Shown: positions 58,412 through 64,000 of the stretch, in pieces
Layout: each line of letters opens with the position of its first letter
Numbering within the stretch: the first letter of the stretch is position 1
Origin: Duncaniella sp.
GTDB lineage: Bacteria > Bacteroidota > Bacteroidia > Bacteroidales > Muribaculaceae
Assembly (NCBI GenBank): GCA_029060405.1
Contig: JAIDUB010000081.1
Span: forward strand, 1-64,000
Direction: 5' to 3'
Length of the DNA: 64,000 nt
Notes under the pieces: generated by a model
What the model was told of the DNA's origin: nothing
Databases searched by the model: none
The model's input: only the letters and a program-made list of their open reading frames with translations
Made by a program: the position numbers and the translations under genes

Positions 58412-58860
58412 TGAAAAGATACCTCTATATATTGCTGATGTGCGTGGCGATGACGGCGTGTGACCGCTCTGTCACCGATTCCGGCGGAGGGGGCACTGAC
58501 GTGTCGCCATCGGGCGCGGGCGCGGGTGTGAGACCCGGAGTGGGAAATCCGGCCGACGAGAATGTGATGCTGGGCGATAATGTGCCCCGTTACATCAGTC
58601 ATGACCTCGCTATGCGTGGCGATGAACCCGGAATACTGGTGTCGCGCGACAGCGCGGGCAACTATTCATTTGTGAATCTCGACAGCCGCGAAAAAGTCGA
58701 TATTATAGTCGGCGCGGGATTCTCCGATATCAGAATAGTGGAGTGCGGAAAAGAAATTCGCCCCGACGTCAGCTCTGTGATAGGCGACGACGGGGCGACG
58801 ATATGGATTCGGGCAGATATCGCGGAAGGTGGTATCGCGGTAGTGCTTCCTTATTTCTGA
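58408..58860 (+). CDS. Hypothetical lipoprotein
   Basis: MMKRYLYILLMCVAMTACDRS lipobox; ATGA overlap with the upstream gene. Confidence 0.7.
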   Translation: MMKRYLYILLMCVAMTACDRSVTDSGGGGTDVSPSGAGAGVRPGVGNPADENVMLGDNVPRYISHDLAMRGDEPGILVSRDSAGNYSFVNLDSREKVDIIVGAGFSDIRIVECGKEIRPDVSSVIGDDGATIWIRADIAEGGIAVVLPYF

Positions 58861-61682
58861 TTCAGTTCCTGACGTAGAAATTCGGCGGTAGGCGAGTCGG
58901 TGGCTGCAACCTCTTCGGGAGTGCCGACGGCAATGATCGAGCCTCCGTTTTTTCCGCCGCCCGGTCCCATATCCACCACTAAGTCAGCGCTTTTTATCAC
59001 GTCAAGATTATGCTCGATGACCACCACGGTATTTCCCTTGTCGACAAGACGCCGGAGCACGTTGAGAAGCACGCTGATGTCCTCGAAATGAAGTCCGGTA
59101 GTGGGCTCGTCGAGTATGAACAGAGTGCGCCCCGTGTCACGCTTCGACAGTTCGGTGGCGAGTTTCACACGCTGGTTTTCACCGCCTGAAAGAGTAGAGG
59201 ACGGCTGCCCGAGCTTGATGTAACCGAGGCCTATTTCCTGCAAAACCTTGATTTTATTGATAATCGAGGGTATTCCGGCAAAAAATTCCACAGCCTGATT
59301 GATGGTCATGTCGAGAACGTCGGCGATAGACTTGCCCTTGAATCTTACTTCGAGAGTCTCGCGGTTATAACGCTTGCCGCCGCAAGTCTCGCATGTCACA
59401 AGCACATCGGGGAGGAAATTCATCTCGATGGTCTTATAGCCGTTACCGTTGCAGGTCTCGCAGCGACCGCCGGCGATGTTAAACGAGAATCGTCCCGGAC
59501 GGTAGCCGCGTATCTTGGCCTCCGAAAGATTGGCAAAGAGGTCGCGTATGGCTGTAAACACTCCTGTATATGTAGCCGGATTGGAACGTGGCGACTTGCC
59601 GAGCGGCGACTGGTCAACGGTGACTACCTTGTCGATATTTTCAAGCCCCTCGATGGCAGTGTAGGGGAGCGGCGCATTGCTGCTCCGGTAGAACTTCTGG
59701 CTCAGAATGGGCTGAAGCGTGGCGTTGATGAGTGATGACTTGCCGCTGCCTGATACTCCGGCCACGCACACGAATGTGCCGAGCGGGAGATCGAGAGTGA
59801 CGTCACGCAGATTGTTGCCCGATGCTCCGCGGAGTATAAGATGCTTGCCGTTTCCTTCGCGGCGTTTCTCAGGAACGGCGAGCGCGCGCTTGCCGTTGAG
59901 ATAGCTTGCCGTGAGGGTGTCGGACTTGAGCATTTTATCGGGAGTGCCGGCAAATACGACCTCGCCCCCTTTGCGACCGGCCTTGGGTCCGATATCGACC
60001 ACATAGTCAGCCTCAAGCATCATATCCTTGTCGTGTTCCACCACGATGATGGAGTTGCGGGCGTCGCGCAGGCGCTTCAGGGAGTTGATGAGGCGCAGAT
60101 TGTCGCGCTGATGAAGCCCTATCGAAGGCTCGTCGAGAATATACATCACGTTGACGAGCTGACTGCCGAGCTGCGTGGCAAGGCGAATGCGCTGGCTTTC
60201 ACCGCCCGAAAGGGTTGCGGAGCCGCGCGACAGCTGGAGGTAATCCAGCCCGACGTCGACGAGGAAACTGAGCCGGGAGCGAATTTCCTTCATGATTTCT
60301 CGGGCTATGATGAGTTGCGTGGGCGACAGCCGGCTTTCAACCGTCTTTGACCATTCATAGAGTTCGCCTATATCCATGCGGCACAGGTCGGCTATGGTCT
60401 TGCCGTCGACGTAATAATGCAGCGCTTCCCTGTTGAGGCGGTCACCGTGGCACTCCGGGCACACGGCGCGCGTGAAGAATCCCTCACTCCACTTCTTGGC
60501 GGCGGCCGATGAATCTTCGTCGCGGTTCATCTCTATATACTTCACGAGCCCTTCGTAGAGCTGAAAGTAATTGTAGGTGGCAAGAGTGGAGTTTTCGATT
60601 GACAGTCGTTCGTTAGTGCCGTTGAGTATATCGTTGAGAGCCTCCTCGCTCAGCTTGGAAATGGGAGTCTTGAGGGTGAAGCCGTATTTCTTGCATATCG
60701 CGTCGATCTGCCAGAAAATCATCGAGTCGCGAAATTTGCCCAGCGGTGTGATGCCGCCCTGATATATCGATAGGGCGGGATTGGGGATGATCTTGTCGCG
60801 GTCGATGAGATTTACCGTGCCAAGTCCCTTGCATACCGGGCAAGCGCCCAGCGGAGAGTTGAATGAAAAATTATGCGGCGCGGGGTCACGGTATGACAGT
60901 CCGCTTTCGGGGTCCATAAGTGTCTGGGAGAAATGGCTGACAGAGTCGGTGTCGACGTCGTAGATCATCAGCTGCTTGTCGCCCTGCCTGAGGGCATCGG
61001 CCACTGTTGAGTCAAGGCGTGTCAAGTCCTTGTCCGACACTTTCAGTCGGTCGACGACAAGTTCGATGTCGTGATTTTTGTATCGGTCGACCTTCATAGC
61101 TGGGACAATGGTCCGAATCTCTCCGTCGACCCTGACGTTGAGAAATCCTTTTTTGCGCAGCGATTCAAAGAGGTCCTTGTAGTGTCCCTTGCGGTTTTTT
61201 ACAAGCGGGGCGAGAATATAAACCTTATGACCGGCAAACCGCTCCATGATCAGGTTGACGATCTGCTCGCGCGAATATTTCACCATAGGTTTGCCGGTGA
61301 TATAGCTCACGGCGGTGCCTATGCGGGCGTAGAGCAGGCGCAGGAAGTCGTAGACCTCGGTGGTGGTGCCGATGGTGCTTCGCGGATTGCGGTTGGTGGT
61401 TTTCTGTTCGATGGCGATGACCGGACTCAATCCCGAAATTTTGTCCACATCGGGACGCTCGAGATTGCCTATCATATTTCGCGCGTAGGATGAGAAAGTC
61501 TCTATGTAGCGGCGCTGTCCCTCGGCAAAAATCGTGTCGAAGGCGAGCGAAGATTTGCCGCTTCCGCTCAGGCCCGTTATGACGGTAAGTGTATTGTGTG
61601 GAATATCTACGTCGATATTCTTGAGATTGTGCACGCGGGCACCGAGCACACTCAATTTATCATTGGTTGCGATGCTGTTCAT
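58851..61682 (-). CDS. uvrA: Excinuclease ABC subunit A
   Basis: [28 protein letters not shown], two ABC signatures ([33 protein letters not shown]), CxxC zinc motifs. Confidence 0.97.
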   Translation of the reverse strand: MNSIATNDKLSVLGARVHNLKNIDVDIPHNTLTVITGLSGSGKSSLAFDTIFAEGQRRYIETFSSYARNMIGNLERPDVDKISGLSPVIAIEQKTTNRNPRSTIGTTTEVYDFLRLLYARIGTAVSYITGKPMVKYSREQIVNLIMERFAGHKVYILAPLVKNRKGHYKDLFESLRKKGFLNVRVDGEIRTIVPAMKVDRYKNHDIELVVDRLKVSDKDLTRLDSTVADALRQGDKQLMIYDVDTDSVSHFSQTLMDPESGLSYRDPAPHNFSFNSPLGACPVCKGLGTVNLIDRDKIIPNPALSIYQGGITPLGKFRDSMIFWQIDAICKKYGFTLKTPISKLSEEALNDILNGTNERLSIENSTLATYNYFQLYEGLVKYIEMNRDEDSSAAAKKWSEGFFTRAVCPECHGDRLNREALHYYVDGKTIADLCRMDIGELYEWSKTVESRLSPTQLIIAREIMKEIRSRLSFLVDVGLDYLQLSRGSATLSGGESQRIRLATQLGSQLVNVMYILDEPSIGLHQRDNLRLINSLKRLRDARNSIIVVEHDKDMMLEADYVVDIGPKAGRKGGEVVFAGTPDKMLKSDTLTASYLNGKRALAVPEKRREGNGKHLILRGASGNNLRDVTLDLPLGTFVCVAGVSGSGKSSLINATLQPILSQKFYRSSNAPLPYTAIEGLENIDKVVTVDQSPLGKSPRSNPATYTGVFTAIRDLFANLSEAKIRGYRPGRFSFNIAGGRCETCNGNGYKTIEMNFLPDVLVTCETCGGKRYNRETLEVRFKGKSIADVLDMTINQAVEFFAGIPSIINKIKVLQEIGLGYIKLGQPSSTLSGGENQRVKLATELSKRDTGRTLFILDEPTTGLHFEDISVLLNVLRRLVDKGNTVVVIEHNLDVIKSADLVVDMGPGGGKNGGSIIAVGTPEEVAATDSPTAEFLRQELNQK

Positions 61683-61713
61683 TTATGTCTTTCATCAATG
61701 GAGGCAGGGACGA

Positions 61714-62652
61714 TCAGTCGACAGTCCAAGCCGGGTTGTAGACGGTAGTTTTCTGTTTCTTGCGGGATAGCGAATTGGCGGTAGGGATGCGCACTTTGTA
61801 GGTTTTGCCTGTCTTGTTGGGTAGGCTCTTGGCGCGAATCCATTGATTGTGCTCTCGCAGGGTAAGGTAGTCGATACCCTGTTCCTTTGCCCATGACGCC
61901 CAGTCGTCGACGGGATAGTTGACGGTAACGGTGCGGTATTCCACGGGCTGATAAAGCTGCGACTTGTAGAGATTGAAGCCGTAGGCCCGGGGATTTTCCA
62001 TGATGAGTTTCGTGGCCATGATGCGGAAGATATACCGCATTGTCTCGTCGGCGAGATAGAGATTGAACGCCGATTTCTGCTGCTGCTTCTCGAGTTCCGA
62101 CGATATGCGTCCCATGCCGCCGTTGTAGCTTGCGGCCACTGATTCCCAGTTGCCGTATTTTTCATAAGCCTTGCGGAAGTAGCGGCAAGCGGCTTCGGTA
62201 GCTTTCTCGGTGTTGTAGCGCTCGTCGACATACTCGTTTATCTCCAGCCCGTATTGCTTGCCTGTCTCGGGAATGAACTGCCACAGCCCGGCTGCTTTAG
62301 CCGCCGAGTAGGCGCGTGGATTCAAAGTGCTTTCCACGCAAGCTAGATAAAGCAGGTCGGCCGGAATGCCGTTGCGTTTCAATATAGGGGCAAGCTCGGG
62401 AAAAAGCTTGTTGGCGCGCTTGATGGTGAGGAGTGTGTTGGTGTGGGAATACGACATGCCGGTAAGCTCGCGGTCAAGGCGCTCGGCCATAAGGGTATTG
62501 TCGAGATCAACTGCCTTTCCGCAGAAGGTCATTTCCACGGGCGTGTAGGGCGAAACAACGGTGGAAAACACCGCTGATGCGTCGCGCGCTTCGGCTGCAC
62601 AGGCAGCGGTCGCTATGGCGGCTGCAAGAATTGTCTTATATAATATATTCAT
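61714..62652 (-). CDS. Lytic transglycosylase (SLT family)
   Basis: [46 protein letters not shown]. Confidence 0.92.
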   Translation of the reverse strand: MNILYKTILAAAIATAACAAEARDASAVFSTVVSPYTPVEMTFCGKAVDLDNTLMAERLDRELTGMSYSHTNTLLTIKRANKLFPELAPILKRNGIPADLLYLACVESTLNPRAYSAAKAAGLWQFIPETGKQYGLEINEYVDERYNTEKATEAACRYFRKAYEKYGNWESVAASYNGGMGRISSELEKQQQKSAFNLYLADETMRYIFRIMATKLIMENPRAYGFNLYKSQLYQPVEYRTVTVNYPVDDWASWAKEQGIDYLTLREHNQWIRAKSLPNKTGKTYKVRIPTANSLSRKKQKTTVYNPAWTVD

Positions 62653-62657
62653 AATGG

Positions 62658-63965
62658 TTATCGGTAATTAACAATATTGATATCGCCCGAGAGATTATAT
62701 TTCTTATCATCGGCTCCACGGGCTTTGATTACGTAATAATATACTCCGGCAGGGACGAGTTTGCCGTTATACCGTCCGTCCCAGCCTTGCGACGGATCGG
62801 TAAATGATGCCATCTTCACTCCGAGGCGGTTGAAAATATGACATTCAAATTCCACTATGGAGCTGTAGCTCACTTTCCACTCGTCGTTGACACCTTCGCT
62901 TGCTCCGGGTGAGAAGGCGTTGGGGCACAGGAGTGATGACTGGCCTATGGAAATAGTGTAGACGGTACCTGTATAGTCACATGTACCGGCATCGTTGGCA
63001 CACACGAAGCGTACATAGGTATTGCCCTGCTCGCGAAATGTGTAGGTGGTCACGGGTTCGGATATGCGCAGCTGTATATCGTCAAAGTCGGGGTAGGTGG
63101 AAAATTGCCATTCGGTAAACACGGCGGCATCGGTAACGGCGGCGTAAAACTCCACCTCGGCAGGAGCTGAGCCTCCGAGTCCGTCGTTGCCCGCACCTGT
63201 CTCGTTGGAATTATCGCGCGATTGCTGGGTGGCTGACGTGTAGGCTTCGACGGCCGACGGCTGCATGGTGACGGAAGCCACGCTCTCGGCCATGCCCCAC
63301 TGCGATAGAAACCTGTCGCCTTCAATCACGAACTCGGTAGCGCAGAGCGGTGCCGGCGCATGGATTACCGGCGAGAGATGGGAGAAATTTACGTCGGCCT
63401 GATCCACGCGGTAGGTTTTCGACGAATCGTCGAGGGTCATGGTGGCATAGCTGAGAGTTATGCCACGGTCGAGCTCTACGGAGCGGCCGTTGATGGTATA
63501 GTAGTTTATGGCAGCCGCCTGCCCTGTAATATCGAGGGAAACCTGACCGCAATCCTGCTCGGCGCTCGGCGCTATTGAAGTCACTTCGTAGGGATGCTGC
63601 GAATAGTCGATTATGTAAAAATAGTAACGCTGATCCCCGTCCTCGATTATATAACCGCGGTCACCGGCGGGAAGGGTGAGCGAAGTGGACTCACCCGAGC
63701 GCACCAGTCCATCGACGGGCTCGGCAAAGCCGCCTCCGAGAGAGCCGTATTGCTGCCACACGGCTGAGCTGTTGCCCGAGGGCGACGTGTACGTAACCGT
63801 CACTCCGGCGGCGTCGTAGAGCACATACACAGCATCGAGACCTGTAGTGGCGGCCGGAGTCTCAGTGATGACACTGTGACTGTAGCCGGTAAATGAAATC
63901 TCGGCCATAGCCTGCGGAGCAGCAGCCACAGCGAGTAATGCGATTGAAAATATCAGGCGGTTCAT
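62658..63965 (-). CDS. Secreted protein with gliding-motility/T9SS (CHU_C-type) C-terminal domain
   Basis: LLCPNAFSPGASEGVNDEWKVSYSSIVEFECHIFNRLGVKMASFTDPSQGWDGRYNGKLVPAGVYYYVIKA. Confidence 0.88.
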   Translation of the reverse strand: MNRLIFSIALLAVAAAPQAMAEISFTGYSHSVITETPAATTGLDAVYVLYDAAGVTVTYTSPSGNSSAVWQQYGSLGGGFAEPVDGLVRSGESTSLTLPAGDRGYIIEDGDQRYYFYIIDYSQHPYEVTSIAPSAEQDCGQVSLDITGQAAAINYYTINGRSVELDRGITLSYATMTLDDSSKTYRVDQADVNFSHLSPVIHAPAPLCATEFVIEGDRFLSQWGMAESVASVTMQPSAVEAYTSATQQSRDNSNETGAGNDGLGGSAPAEVEFYAAVTDAAVFTEWQFSTYPDFDDIQLRISEPVTTYTFREQGNTYVRFVCANDAGTCDYTGTVYTISIGQSSLLCPNAFSPGASEGVNDEWKVSYSSIVEFECHIFNRLGVKMASFTDPSQGWDGRYNGKLVPAGVYYYVIKARGADDKKYNLSGDINIVNYR

Positions 63966-64000
63966 GAAAATCCGTAGTGAAAAGTCTTAATTTACAAAGA

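Noticed and set aside
1-64000. tRNA or rRNA genes
   Set aside because: I saw no convincing tRNA cloverleaf or rRNA sequence when reading the intergenic regions; tRNAscan-SE would be decisive.

Overview
The window looks like a Bacteroidales chromosome segment. The gene content and TAnnTTTG-type promoters suggest a Muribaculaceae-like organism, which is inference. Most of it is ordinary housekeeping sequence: miaA, kdsA, rsmE, mnmA, serS, rbfA, pyrK-pyrD, ileS, lspA, phoH, thrS-infC-rpmI-rplT, uvrA, S9 peptidases, a GH13 amylase, a BspA-like/BIG2 surface protein and T9SS-type proteins. Two loci stand out. (1) At 31.8-35.9 kb, a 2.24-kb AT-rich cargo block sits between an intact pyrD and a second copy of pyrD that lacks its first ~40 codons. 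The cargo encodes a Vsr/DUF559-like PD-(D/E)XK nuclease, tentatively PvuRts1I/AbaSI-like, plus small ORFs. The ~0.9-kb duplication includes the pyrD terminator region. The two copies show a mosaic SNP pattern, an inverted terminator-hairpin core and different GATTCAT heptamer arrays. This resembles an 'insertion with long target duplication' carrying a candidate anti-phage nuclease. (2) At 22.34-22.78 kb (minus strand), a ~400-nt leader precedes the BspA-like gene. It contains a 13-bp long-range stem, a GNRA-capped hairpin and a mutually exclusive alternative pairing, behind a promoter whose -33 region is occupied by a dyad. This is a candidate undescribed structured RNA. A second candidate ncRNA (37.88-38.15 kb, minus) has both a consensus promoter and an intrinsic terminator. 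All functional calls come from reading the sequence; no database searches were run.
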